Source: Lingula anatina (lineage: Eukaryota > Brachiopoda > Lingulata > Lingulida > Lingulidae). Taken from it: a stretch of DNA of 53,126 bases. Made by a program: the position numbers and the translations under genes. The stretch is taken from positions 374,818-427,943 of the forward strand of contig NW_019775381.1 of the NCBI RefSeq assembly GCF_001039355.2. The letters are read 5' to 3'. Positions within the stretch are counted from its first letter, which is position 1, and every line of letters begins with the position of its first letter. Of this stretch, positions 35,926 through 48,425 are shown piece after piece. A model generated the notes under the pieces. It did not search any database, was not told the origin of the DNA, and worked only from the letters and a program-made list of their open reading frames with translations.

Positions 35926-38900
35926 CTAGTAGAAAGAATACGTTTCCATGTGGTCTTCCATATGGTCTTCGAAATCCTGAGGACCTGTAACAGAGAACAT
36001 TGCGTTTTGAATAGGCCCTATGTGTTTTATATATGGTTCAGTGTAACATAATCTAGACTCCGACCTTGGATTGTGGAGGAAAACTGCGAGTTTGCATTTT
36101 TTCTCCAACATGGTTTTATTATCTGTGTATCACTGTTATCAGAAAAATCGGATTTTTCACACTCTCTGTCTTTATAACAGCTAAGAAGATGTTTATTGTC
36201 ACAATGGTTATGGGGCCTATATCATATCGAGTAAACCATCATATTTACCATTATAGTAATCAAGCTGGTCAACGTTATGGTCCCTCCTCGCGGGGGGTGA
36301 CTGCCAGCATCCGTCATCCGAATTGTAGCTGGACTGATCCGGTTGACGACACAGCGTCTTCCGCCGCATTCCGGTCCGGTCAAGGAGCCAGTAAGTGTCC
36401 GATTTGCCGCGCAAGGTCAGTCGCATGAATTTCTCGTTCTGGAAACAATTGATCAACGAAGAAAAACATACCAATGCCTAAATACATGTAAACCACAGTG
36501 TGCATTCGAAAGGAGAATAAATAATTTTTTTTTCTTTCACTTTCTGAGATTTAAAGAACAAATTATGTGTATTCTGCAATGAAACTTGACCATACTGATC
36601 CCAGACTAGGAACGCTTTTTATTCATTAACTATCAAGTAAAATGTATCTAATAAATAAAGTCTTGTTAAAGATTTCTTAAACGTGTTCCTTTTCTATTTG
36701 CATTTTTCACGTAATCTTACGCACTACGTGTATTTGTGCAGGACATGTAGTGCACTGTACGGTATTAAAATAGCCAGGAAAACTTACCTGAAGAACTTTC
36801 TCCTCGCGTATTTTCATCACAAATCCACCAATTTCACTCAAAGCTTCAAACGTCAACTGACTTATGTGTATCTTAGACGCTGAAAGAGTATCAAACAGTG
36901 TCATCATCTATTGATATCCTACATGTTTTGTGATTACACACTGAAAGAATTAATGAGAGGATATAACATCTGTAACAATAACACTGCGCACATTCTATCA
37001 CGGTCCAAGTAAAATCAATTGCAAAATGCCTAACGCTTGGCAAGCGGTCTTTTTACTGATTTCGCAGAAGGAAAGTCGGGGAGTATATTCTTAATGCATA
37101 AAGAGAAACGGCCCATGTACTTTAGGGGTCACTGGGTACTTACGCAGTCCCAGGGACTCCATACGGGAGGCAATACTGACAGTGTCACCAAACAAACAGT
37201 ACCGTGGCATCTTCAGTCCCACAACGCCGGACACAACAGGTCCTAGAAGAGCATCATGTTACCAGTATTATATGAAAACTGACAGTTAAAATATATACTA
37301 GTTGTTATATACTGATAGGTAGATCTTATGTCTTTTACTGTAATGGGAATATCAATAACGAAGACGAAATTATAATGACGCTAGTTAATCGATTTTCTTT
37401 GTTTTTTGTTTATGACAGATCTTGCCAGATGAGAAAGATGAGCAAGTTACCTTGAGTGCACTCGGGTAGCTACCACGCGAAGAGTTACTGGTACCTGCAT
37501 GTATAAATTGTCTATCTCAGCGGGGATTCTCGCTAAGGCGCAGTCAATGTAATCAGCTTAATTGTCTGACACGGCCCCTCGCAAAGCAACCTGAACAGCA
37601 TTATGGACCACAAAGTTTTCCCGACTTTTCCGAAGTACTTTAAATTACAAAGGGTAGTGCCAGACATTTAAGCCGCTTAAACTGAATGCAATATAGCGAG
37701 CATTCCAGGGGAGTTAGATCGATCCAGCTAGCACGATAAGGATATGGGAATGGTCCCCTCCACACAAATTCCTGTTTGCATATATATAGCTACCCATACC
37801 TAGCACGTCACATTACCCGTATGTTCAATTGCCCGTATGTACAACTACCCGTATGAATAGTTACCCGTATGTATGCCGATCCTGAGGCGGAACTGGTGTC
37901 CGGGCATGTGAGGAATCTCCAGTTGACTGATGTGGTCCAGCAGGTCCAGGGCCATGGTGGCGATCTGCACAGAGTGGCTCTTACCGTTTCTCTCGGGTAA
38001 CCCTTAAAACGAATGAATCATCATCAGTAAAGAGTTCATAAGGGACGTACTTTACAGAAAGATTGTTCAGCATTCATGCCTTTTACGAACATTTTTTTTT
38101 GTTCGGAACAGAGGGCATACTTTCAATACAGAATGATTGCCGTTTCCAACCACATAAAACCTAGCTGATACTGTATTGCATTTATCATTTTCCACTTCAT
38201 AAAGGAATGGCGTCTTGTCATTACTCTGTGGTTTACTTTATACAACAATTAAGATTTATATATAATTGTACTGTGTTCTAAAAGATATACCGATATTTTC
38301 TTTTCCCTGACGTTAGCAGTTCAGCAATAGTTATCATAGCCCTACACTTGCCAGAGGCCAGAGTATTATTATCTGTAAAAAACAATTGTCTCTGTGACCC
38401 TGATAGAGAGCAATTTAAACCCAGTAATCGAGAATGAAATTACGGAATCCCCCTAGTGCCACATTACCTGAGGCCACCATGTAGGCATCTCCGATAGTTT
38501 CCACTTTGTACACGTCGTATTGTCCTATACGAGCGTCAAAACACAGATACAGCGTGTTCAGCATGTTCACCACCTGAAAAGGTATAAATCGATATGAAAA
38601 AATGTGGAAATCAAGGAAAATTGTAGAACTCTCATGTATTTCACTCTGTCCTGTGCCCCCTTGTTTAAGTATAATAACTATAGATATTGATCTTTTGATA
38701 TACCTTAGGAATACCCAGGTTCAAGGTGAATAGCATGTGTAAAATTCGTTAAGACATTTGTTCAGTGCATATAATCCGATTGAGAAGGAACTTTTCTCTG
38801 TTTCTTCCTACTTACTTGAATTGGTGAACTCCTTGAAGATATGTCTGTGAATCCCACAATATCGGAGAAAAACACGGTGACTTCCTTGAAAACTTCGGCG

Positions 38901-41083
38901 GAGACTTCTTCATGTTTTCGTAACTGTTCGGCGACTGACTTCGGCAACATACGGTAGAGGAGCATTTCTGCTCTTCTTTTCTCTTTGTTCAAGGCCTTTG
39001 TCCTAAAACATAGATATGCAAAAATTCATGGACTTTCCCGCCAAATCGAATTTTCCCAAATGAAAAGGAAAAAAAAAGAAATTCCCACCTACTCAGTACT
39101 CAATCTTTGACTCGTACCTGCACTTAAATTAATATTTATACCATTTCTTAACTCCGTAGTTCCAGATGACTGGGCAGTCATTTAGACCGCCATTTCTTCC
39201 TGTACATTTCAGAAGGAAATTTCGCCATCAGGCACTTATGTTTGAAGGGTTTTATCTGTTTTAGGTTTAAATTGGGAAAAATAAGTAACTTAATTTTGCA
39301 GGATATGTAAACAAAGAAAATGTGCGTTTGGAACATTTTCAAAAGCGGAAAGTAAACAGTTGAATATTTAAAAATACTTTTCTTGAAAACATTTTTAGGG
39401 GTCTGTCTTGATTATTATCTGTTTGTGTCTCATGGTACGTAACCACGAAGTAAATATTGCAGTTCAAGGACCAAACAGTGACGAATAGAATTTTTTTTTG
39501 TAAAATAAAACATAAAAAGCGAAGACTTAAAAGGAGCTTTTGCTTGTATTATCTACATGTCACTCAGTTATGCACCTCCCCAAAATAATATCACTTACAT
39601 GTGCTGACATTAATCAGCTTCATTAAAATTAACTAGAGCCTTTAATAGTATCGCTCACATGTATTAATCAGCTTCACTAAAATTAACGAGAGCCTGTTTC
39701 CAAGACGGTTCTTATCAATGTGACAGTTATGAATTTAATGAGAACATTTACCGTCATTAGTACACGCAAGTTCAGACGTCAAAGTAAACATTCTTGACGC
39801 TGTAACGTATAGTCATTTAAGTAAGAAATACATACCGTCTTCATTTCTGAGTACATTTAATCACATAACTTTTTCTTTAACCTAAATGTCACGAATACCG
39901 GTCGAAAATTAATTCCAATCCAATAATACTGCTCATTTGTTATCCTGATAATGACTACTTTACCTGGCTGCCAGGGTGATTGAATAGCTCTGCATCTGGC
40001 TTGTCAGGGCATACACCGAGTTGATAATGATGGGAAAGAGTAACAGGACGAATGAAACTACTGACAACTCTCCGACCAAGCTCACTCCGTCCTTATGTTG
40101 CCTCTCAGTAAGGCTGTCCAACATCCCCATGGCCAAGGTCCGCTGGATCTGGGCTATGGTGTTAATCTCGACGCTCATGTTGCCAATCCACCAATGGCCC
40201 ATATCAATATCCGGCTCTCGGGGAATAAACGCTTTCTCTGTGATTATGTACCGCATGCTCTGAATGTTCGCAAATACCGAGTTGTTGAACATCAGGGACT
40301 CGTCAAACATTTCTTCTACCATATAAAAGTACCTCATTGCAGAGTAGATGGACGAGTTTGCAATATCTTGATGCTTGATATACAATATGTATTCCTCGGG
40401 ATTCTCAAACCCTCCCTGAGCGAAGAAGAGCCCACCCAAGGACCGCTCAATACCCAGGTGCTGCTTGGCCGTGGTGAGCTCAATGGATGCCACCAGCCGT
40501 TTCCAGACTTCCCCCGACCCCACCTGAAACCATTCGAAATTAATTTTGTTTTGAAAGTACCACTTTAGGAAGTATTATCCTGATAACATACATATAACAT
40601 TTTGATTGTGCCTATATCAAGTCACTCAAATGGACACGGAGAGATTAATCAACTATTAAGGGTCAATTGGATCATCTACCTGAAAGAGACCTATATACAA
40701 TGCTCTTCAGTTGTATGGTAATTGGATTTGGATTAAAGTACTAATTTGCTGGTTATTATTGCAGTAAAATAAACCCCAATTAAAAATAACCTTTGCACGT
40801 CATTTAATCCTTAAAGGTCTGACACGTCTAAGAACTCACCTCTGTGGCCATCTGATAAAGCCAGCGGATAAGCAGGGTAATGATGTCTGAGTAGAAAGAA
40901 ATCTCCTCGTGGACGTTGGCATTGGCGTGGTACACGGGGTACAGCGAGTCCAGCTGGTAACGGTGCCTGTTCAGATGGTTCAAAAACTTCATCCTTGTTT
41001 GGTAAACGGAAGATGGAGTGTCCAGTTCTGGCCAGAATTTCAACCCCACGAGTGTAGTGTCTGGAAATGATTTAACATTCAAA

Positions 41084-41119
<36 letters not shown>

Positions 41120-43010
41120 CCGATTGTGATGAAAATGAAGGGGGTACAGCTACAGGCATTCTTAAACATTTTCTGAGGCAGATTCTTGCATAACTTTGTA
41201 ATTTGAAAAATGTCTACTTTTTCATGTCATAACTACTATGGACTTCATCAATTTAAGAATTAGTATTGATTATTTTATATGTTGATTTTCTTAAAATTGA
41301 CATGCAATTTTCACTTTCATTTTAGTAATACTTTGGCTATGAACTTATCTATACCTCTTCATTAACTGAAGACACGTTCTCAGAAAATTGATCTAAGATG
41401 TGCGCATCCGAGGACTAGCAAAGCCAGATGACCCACGTTTATCGAAAATGTGAAAATGTATTGTTTGTGAGTTTATTGAAGCAATAAATGAGTAAACCTG
41501 TTATGGGATATTGCTGTACAAGAATGTCCTTGTTTTCGTCCCCTAGCAAGCTGACATAGAGGGCGCTTAAGTCTCTCTCGTCTTGAAGATTCTTTATCAG
41601 CTCCCCCTGCTCGATACTCTGTCGGATTATCTAACAATAAAAATGAGGATGTTAAGTACATGTAAGTGGATATTAATTTGTGGGTTTGGTGGTTAATTTG
41701 GGTGTTATTGCTAAAAGATCTGCGGGTAATGTTAGTAAACGCCTAATACCTTATAAGGGTCCAGGGATAACTGTGTTTTATTTTCACGACGGGCTTATCC
41801 TTTTGGGGTCGCAGATTTAACTTTTTCTTCCAAATAAACTGATATTTTACCGAAAGGAGTTCCACGGCTCGGCCGTACTCCATTCCCTTTTGTACCGCCA
41901 AACTGCCGCTGAGACCGAGGAGGACAAAGATCGGCAACATGGTGAACAAAATCATTTTCTGCATCTGGCGACGCTTTCCCGATTTTGTAATTGGGTTTCC
42001 TGATATAATAATAATAAATTTAATAATAATAATAATAATAATTACATGCAATCTCATTCGTACTGCACACTCACACAGGCATGCACGGATGTTTAAACAG
42101 CTATCTGTATTTTATCACTTTACGTCAGTATTTTAATCTTTTAACTTTTTTTAATTCAAGCACAATGGCTTTGAGAAGTGTCCCATTTAGGTTACATATT
42201 TACCCAATGTTCCAATCCAATTCTAATTGTCCAAACACACCTTTGTGATTAAAGGGATGACAACTGTTCATTTTGGCCAAAAATGGTTTTTTCCTGGGGT
42301 AAAGGACAATTTAAGGAATCCATTCCCACATTCAAAGTTGGTCTCTGTTTTTTTTTTTTTTTTCAAAAAAGTTTGGTCTTCTGTAATATTCTCTAAAGAG
42401 ATTGTTACAGAGTGTAGCCATCTAGGGAGGCCACATGATGTGATGGCAAGAACAAATTCCAGAATAACTGCGTTAACCACCGTTTTTGGTGGTAAAATAG
42501 AATTTATTATATTTCAATGAGCTGTTTACAACGTATTTATTGTAAGATATGGAACAGTTGCTTGTGAACAGTTGCTATCCCTTTAATCTCAACTCAGTCA
42601 TATCTCCCAAACTCACAACACACACTTGCCTTCGCAAAAATATCTCCCAGACACACAACACCCACTTGCCTTCGCAAAAATATCTCCCAGACACACAACA
42701 CACACTTGCCTTCGCAAAAATATCTCCCAGACACACAACACACACTTGCCTTCGCAAAAATATCTCCCAGACACACAACACACACTTGCCTTCGCAAAAA
42801 TATCTCCCAGACACACAACACACACTTGCCTTCGCAAAAATAAAACTTTGAATTTTGCGGCGTTATGTTCAGCATCTCCATGACGGCGAGGTCGAGGGTG
42901 GACTGGCTGAGAGACACCTGGGAGTTGCTGAGGGCCGCCATACTCTTCAGGGAAGGCACGGAGATCCGGCCGTCCACTGACGCCACCTTATTCTTCATAA
43001 ACTGAGGCAT
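35926..43010 (-). CDS. NIT-domain receptor guanylate cyclase, copy B
   Basis: Tandem paralogue of copy A. Exons in transcript order: 42830-43010, 41851-41999, 41498-41630, 40840-41060, 39964-40523, 38816-39002, 38468-38573, 37865-38002, 37144-37242, 36788-36879, 36249-36438, 35926-35984. The total is 704 aa and TAG. Exons 2 to 10 have the same lengths and phases as in A; only the first and last two differ. Layout matches A: TM1, NIT sensor ([16 protein letters not shown] and [16 protein letters not shown]), TM2, signalling helix, cyclase domain. Metal Asp462 and Asp506, GTP-specifying Glu502 and Cys574, and Arg585 are present; the transition-state Asn is replaced by Ser581 (VSIASR). The exon 1 donor is GC (GAAG|GCAAGT), an accepted minor donor type, and is embedded in a 40-bp minisatellite. 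The tail has an acidic/His repeat (EDHMEDHME) and ends YSFY. An acceptor-like TTTTTTCTTAAG lies about 15 bases before the ATG, pointing to a spliced leader. Confidence 0.9.
37811..37872 (-). repeat. 16-bp repeat multiplying the copy B exon 8 donor
   Basis: On the + strand the word RCCCGTATG occurs at 37815, 37831, 37847 and 37863, an exact 16-bp period. Read on the coding strand each is CATACGG followed by GTAACT, GTAGTT, GCAATT or GTAATG. The first is the exon 8 end and donor. The others are decoy donors inside intron 8. Confidence 0.8.
41081..41118. repeat. (AAAT)n microsatellite
   Basis: It lies in intron 3 of cyclase copy B, about 20 bp outside the exon 4 acceptor. An (ATA)n tract (42004-42044) lies just outside the exon 2 acceptor of the same gene. 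Confidence 0.9.
42601..42840 (-). repeat. 40-bp minisatellite x6 at the copy B exon 1 donor
   Basis: Six head-to-tail copies of an exact 40-bp period. On the + strand each reads TATCTCCCAGACACACAACA then CACACTTGCCTTCGCAAAAA, with only a few mismatches. On the coding strand every copy carries TTTTTGCGAAG|GCAAGTGTG, which is the exon 1 end plus its GC donor. The copy at 42830 is contiguous with exon 1. Coding-strand frames stay open through the array. Confidence 0.95.
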
Positions 43011-46000
43011 GGTGAGGAATGGTTTCTTAAGAAAAAAAAGTACACTGTTATAGTCTAGAATAAATGGCAGACGAAAAGTAAAATAACTTACGGAGGTACC
43101 TTGAAAATGGCCGCCCATGCGAGGTTAGTTTGTTGAAGAGGCATTTATGCACGAGCAACGTGTCAGCTTGTTTATCATCGCCAACAAAGATCACAAAATG
43201 TCAAAGTGAAAACAAATTTATTTTGAATAATGTTGATGATGTTGATAGAGGTTATAAATAAATAAATTAGACCTTACTGAAAGAGTGCAGACCTCCAACA
43301 AAGCAATATGCAATGAGATTATTGAAATATACGGAGAGGCACGGATTCAGTTGATACTGTTAAGAATTATCTGTAATATCTTGTACACAACCAAAAATAT
43401 TGCAGTAGACCGAATACGACAATGAAAACAATTCTGAGCGGTTCTTTTTTATGGAAAACAAGTGTCATTTTAACCCAGAGTCGGTCTTTCCTAAAAAAGG
43501 TATTCGACGAAATTGAGAAATAAGATTGTTATAACACATAAAATGTACAAAAATAGGTGATTCAAATAGATATATATGCTGACCAATGTCATACTTATAA
43601 CTGCGATGTTGGACAAAGACACGAACAGCCTGAAAGTATACACTTACAACTAAACTACTTTCTACATAAAAATAAGGCATTTTGTTAAGGCAGGTAACTT
43701 GGGAAATGTATATTATTACCTACTGCGATTGCTTTGGAAGAAAAATTACTCATACTGAAATGATCAGACAAAAATAAACAATATGATACCTTCTAACGTA
43801 TATATTGCAATACAAGTTGTTGGAAAATATTAAAAAAAAAGATACTTACATGTTTCTAGAAAATCCCGTTTTAACACCCAGGAGGTTTTGATCAACTTTC
43901 CATCAGATTTACTTAATTCTCGGATTAAAAACAATAGGTCTGAAAGCTTGTGAGCAACATTGGAATCGACCATTTAAATTGTAACTCTCATCATCGAGAA
44001 GGCTCATAAATTGTCAAAACCGGACGAAGGTAATTACAACACAAAAATCCTCAACTCTTCATTGCGCAGGTTATTACGCACATCGTCAAAAAGCCCCCCT
44101 TGGTGACAAGGGTTAGGTTTGAGCGTGTTACGTCCATTCTTCTCATTATCCCACGATATGACCCTAGTTATACAAATGCTCTTTTTGCCATTATCTTAAT
44201 GATATTGACCAGTATGCATTAGTAGGACAAAAACAGGAATAATGATAATACACAACGCCCCCTGTGAGATCATTAGTGTACACAATAAACGAGGCATTTG
44301 CTGACCAGGTACATTATATACTTGTACTTCACGTTTAACGACGTGTTCTACTCCTTTTTCTTTGCGACCAGTGGGTACAGACGTTACCTTACACGTCCTC
44401 ATTTCCCCCAAAAAGATATGATCACCTAATAAAACCACAGCCAAGTATCTATATTAAAATGCAGAAATGCTCTGCCATATACCAGTGACGTCCCTTGCAT
44501 TATATATCAAGTGTGACACCTTTATGACCATTACTTCCGTTCCACTATTCTGAGAACAATCGAAAAAAAATTAGAACAAAAACACCGAATCGTTTAATAA
44601 ATAAGCTTTCATCAACACCATCATTCAGGGCCTACCAGTAAAGTGTTCCATTTTTGGACAAAGGCATCAGCATGCTTCTTCCAGTGTATTCTGTCTTGGG
44701 CTTCACACTTCCAGTTTTTTTCCAGCACTCCTAACTCACCCCTCCATCTCTTACGAGTCTTCCCTTGTTTCCTATATGTCAATATCATGGCATTCACAAT
44801 GAGCTTATTTAGAATATTGAACAATTTTGCGATACGTCTTTAAATTTTCAGACTTGGAGATTGTGACATATTTTTTCGCAGAGTTCAGAGCATCAGTATC
44901 GCGTGGCAGGTGATTCCGCTGTGTCCAAAATACAATTTCATTATTGTTGAACTCGTATCATACAGTGTATGAAAGTTACTGCAACGGCCTAAGCCATCGT
45001 TGTTTTATGGAACAGTCATTTATAAAGCACCGACGGCGTTAGGTGTCAATTATTTTATTTATTTGACATGATGAACACAGAGACAAGGACGGGTGGGGGG
45101 TCGCTTCTCGTGGGATTTATGATTAATCGGCAGATGTAACGACAAGTTTGTAAAGCATTTAATATTTTTAACCAAGTTTTAATCTGAGCTCTTCTGTAAT
45201 CGTAGCTTTTATCCATCAACAGTATCCCTTATCAACTCAAAGTCTTAACATCATTTCACCTTACTGCGGTAATTACTCGTTCTTTTCAATGGGCAAAAAT
45301 TATCAAATGTTCAGATACATTATTTTATTATCACAAAAATTATATTTCTGTATAGCAAGTGTGGTGTTTTTACTGCACAGAACAGAACTATAGGGTACTC
45401 TGCTTTTTAATTTTGTTGCTACTACACAATATGAATGTTCTAATTATAAGAAATTATGATTTATAAAATACACTATCTGTAAAATTCATAATTTTCTCCA
45501 TTGAAAAGATCGAGAAATTACCGTACATTATTAGGGTTAAACCACGACACACCTGCGTTGTCAAGGGGTAACGGATTTCCGATAATATATATTCTATAAA
45601 TGTACACTTTATTGGCTTAATGCATCTCTAATGTATCCCTATTCCCAATCATTATGAAAATATGGTTCAACTAATGCATAATATTTCAGTCACGGGTTAA
45701 GTCCCTATTACGTCATCAGGCTTCCGACTGCTTGAATGAGAGTTTTGGCCCGCTGTCACAAATATGCAACAGACGAAAAAAGCAGCAATATTTAATCCTC
45801 ATTTACACTCCTGCATAAATACATGTGGACTATCGAATGTTGCCAAAGCCCCATCTTTGAAGGGGATTGAAATTGGGCAAAAAATTCAATGAGAGGCCGC
45901 AAACCAGGCGAAAGTTTCGAGCGGTTGATAAGGTATAAATATAGGAGAATACTGTAGGTAAATGACAGAGGTGCCTATATCATGTCTTAAAACGGTCAGT

Positions 46001-48402
46001 TTTCCCATTAATTTTGTCTGGACCAAGCAGTTTGAAGCTAAGTTTGAAACTTGTGAAAGCCCCCCCCCCCTAAGAAAGGTAAAATACCAAGCAAAGTGAC
46101 AAGGGCCTACATGTACATTTATTTTATTTTATTACTTCTAAGTCATTGAATTTCAATCACTGTGTCCGTATACAGGTGTTCGTGGGGCAACAAATCGAGT
46201 GAATTTTAAATTTGAATGATTGACAAAATCATTACAATTTCGAATGATCAAATTAGGTATAGGCAAAATAGAATAAATGAAAAAAATTAAAAGCAGAAAT
46301 GAATTAACCACGAAACACCGGAATAATGTAATAGATATCAGTGCATGGCAACAAAGAAGGATAATAGAAACCGTATCTAATACAAATCAACAAGTGCAAA
46401 TTAATTACTGAAGAAAACAAAACAAAGGCAATTATTTTTCTTCCACTAACATTTCCCTTGTTAAGACATCATGCGCTATCCGAAAACAGAACCATGTTTA
46501 CCGGTAACGAACGAAACTATCCAACTAAACAATGAATCTGCAATGTGACAGAAACAAAGAAATGGAATGGTAACATATATATTTATTCACGACTAATATT
46601 GTCAAATTTTGCACGGTCTTCCTTTTTTTAGCAAAGAAAATGTAAACAAGAAATGATGCCCATTTATCTACGTATACAGATATATAAAGTGCGTTAAATG
46701 TGATTATATTAATGTTTAAAATGCCTGACAGTTGTTCATATTTCAATATATATCTACAATTTGAGTTAAAAAATACTGTTTTAGATTTAGATTAGAATAC
46801 AGTATTGGTGTCAAACACGTTTCTTGCAAAACCCGATTTATCTATTACAGTATATTTGAAAACGTGAATATACATACTATATTTTGTATAATATTGTTTG
46901 CTATACTGCATGCTTAGTAGTTAGAGAGACTGTATACATAAACATTCAGATTGTGCTCAATAAATCAGTATTATAATTATTTTGATAATAATTGTAAATA
47001 TTTCTGTAAGATACAAATAAAAATATCCAAGCAAGTTTGACCTTCGTGATGTGCACTACAGGCAGGCGACAGGACGCCCCCCACACACACACACACAGAG
47101 TGACCACGTGACACAAATGGATGGATCCCGATTCTTCTTATAATTGCTTATCTTTCTTTAATGTTCTTTCTGGTCACATAATAATGGGTAAACGCCAACA
47201 AATATCCTTATCTTTGAAAAATCAAAATACGTAACGTAATATATTGCAAATTTTATAAAAATTCAATACCATCTATATTTCCTCACAAGAATTGTTTCGA
47301 TTAGTGACTCTCTCATGGCAGCTGCTACTGGTACAATACGCATGTTGCCAAATATCGATCATTTTAGCATTAAGGATCAATACCAGAACAGGCAAGTAGT
47401 CCTTGAGGCAAGCAAATGCAGCAAAAGCGCAGTTTCCTTTTATGCTAATAGGGGGCAGTGTAATCGTTATTTCTAGGGTGTGAAAAACTGCATGCTGACA
47501 ACACCGCTTCTCAAAATATTGCTATTTTTCAAATTGAAAAAAAAAAAAAAACCAAAACAGTTTCAATAATGGGCGTGGCGTTTTACGAGGAGGAGTTGGG
47601 GAGGGAGGGGGTATTTGAAAAGTGGAGAGGTAAAGGGACAGGAAATAATAATAATGAATAATATTATTTATGAAGTAGATGGCCGTTAATTAACTAATAT
47701 AAGCGAGTATAAGGAGATAGTGTGTGTGTACGGGGGAGTGAGTGTGGTGAAAGGCTCATGTCCAAAAAAAATAACAATAATAATTATTACTATTATAATA
47801 TAACGCATGCACGAATAAGATGTACATCTTTAGTGAGAATTAAAATAATTCAAACAAGACACAAATTTTACTTTTAAAAAGAAAAACCCGATTAAAAACC
47901 TCAGAAAAAATTACCATTTTGAATTACTAATACTAAACAAGGAGAATATTAGACGGTCATTAACGACACCTATCCCTGTATTTTGGATTACCGCCTCATT
48001 TTTAAGTCAATGTTCCATTTCCAGTATGCGTTCACGCGCGCGCATCTCTTTGTCCAGAATTAAATCATTGCTGATTCTATTTGTCACCACCAATCCAGAA
48101 TTGTGTCAGACAGTATTAGAGGCAATCGTTACTAAATCACTATTGTGCTACACAGAAATTTTTACAACACAGAAACTGACGTTATGCTCATTAATTAATC
48201 ATCCGTCAAATTAAAAAGACTCAATTTCAAACCAGAAATTCATATCGGGAATGATGTGACGTCACTCTATGTTCGGGTAATGATGTGACGCCATTCTTCA
48301 TCCGGGTCATGATGTGACGCCATTCTTCGTCCAGGTAATGATGTGACGCCACTCTATGTCCGGGTAATGATGTGACGCTATTGTCCTGATAGAAATGTGA
48401 TG
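43011..48402. other. Spacer between cyclase copies B and C
   Basis: No complete gene is recognised in about 5.4 kb. Contents are a retrotransposon scrap (44648-44773), short A/T and C runs, and a 29-bp minisatellite at the right edge that overlaps the end of copy C. The leader exon and promoter of copy B should lie in the left part, and the 3' UTR of copy C in the right part, but neither boundary is visible. Open frames at 43.5, 44.2, 46.5 and 48.0 kb show no domain. Confidence 0.5.
44648..44773 (-). mobile_element. Non-LTR retrotransposon fragment (C-terminus of reverse transcriptase ORF)
   Basis: The minus-strand frame contains RKQGKTRKRWRGELG followed by a short gap and AQDRIHWKKHADAFVQKW. 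This pattern (Arg-rich, a Trp, then AQDR..W....AFVQ.W) is the familiar C-terminal tail of endonuclease/reverse-transcriptase proteins of LINE-type elements. Only about 42 residues remain and nothing upstream matches, so it is a dead-on-arrival or decayed copy. The exact clade cannot be decided. Confidence 0.55.
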
Positions 48403-48425
48403 TTACTCGTCTTCTTGGTAGGTAA
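48245..48425 (-). repeat. 29-bp minisatellite overlapping the copy C stop codon
   Basis: The + strand word ATGATGTGAC recurs at 48251, 48280, 48309, 48338 and 48367, an exact 29-bp period. A diverged sixth copy around 48396 contains the stop codon (48403-48405) and the last codons of copy C. One unit holds a perfect CRE palindrome, TGACGTCA (48257-48264); the others read TGACGCCA or TGACGCTA. The array therefore forms the first part of the 3' UTR. Confidence 0.85.

Noticed and set aside
42601-42840. CRISPR-like array (six 40-bp repeats)
   Set aside because: There are no unique spacers; units are contiguous, and the context is an animal intron edge.
42549-42883. Several long frames of repeated 40-residue pattern ([12 protein letters not shown] and reverse)
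   Set aside because: A 40-bp repeat cycles through three frames every 120 bp and is open on both strands. The only supported coding use is the end of copy B exon 1.
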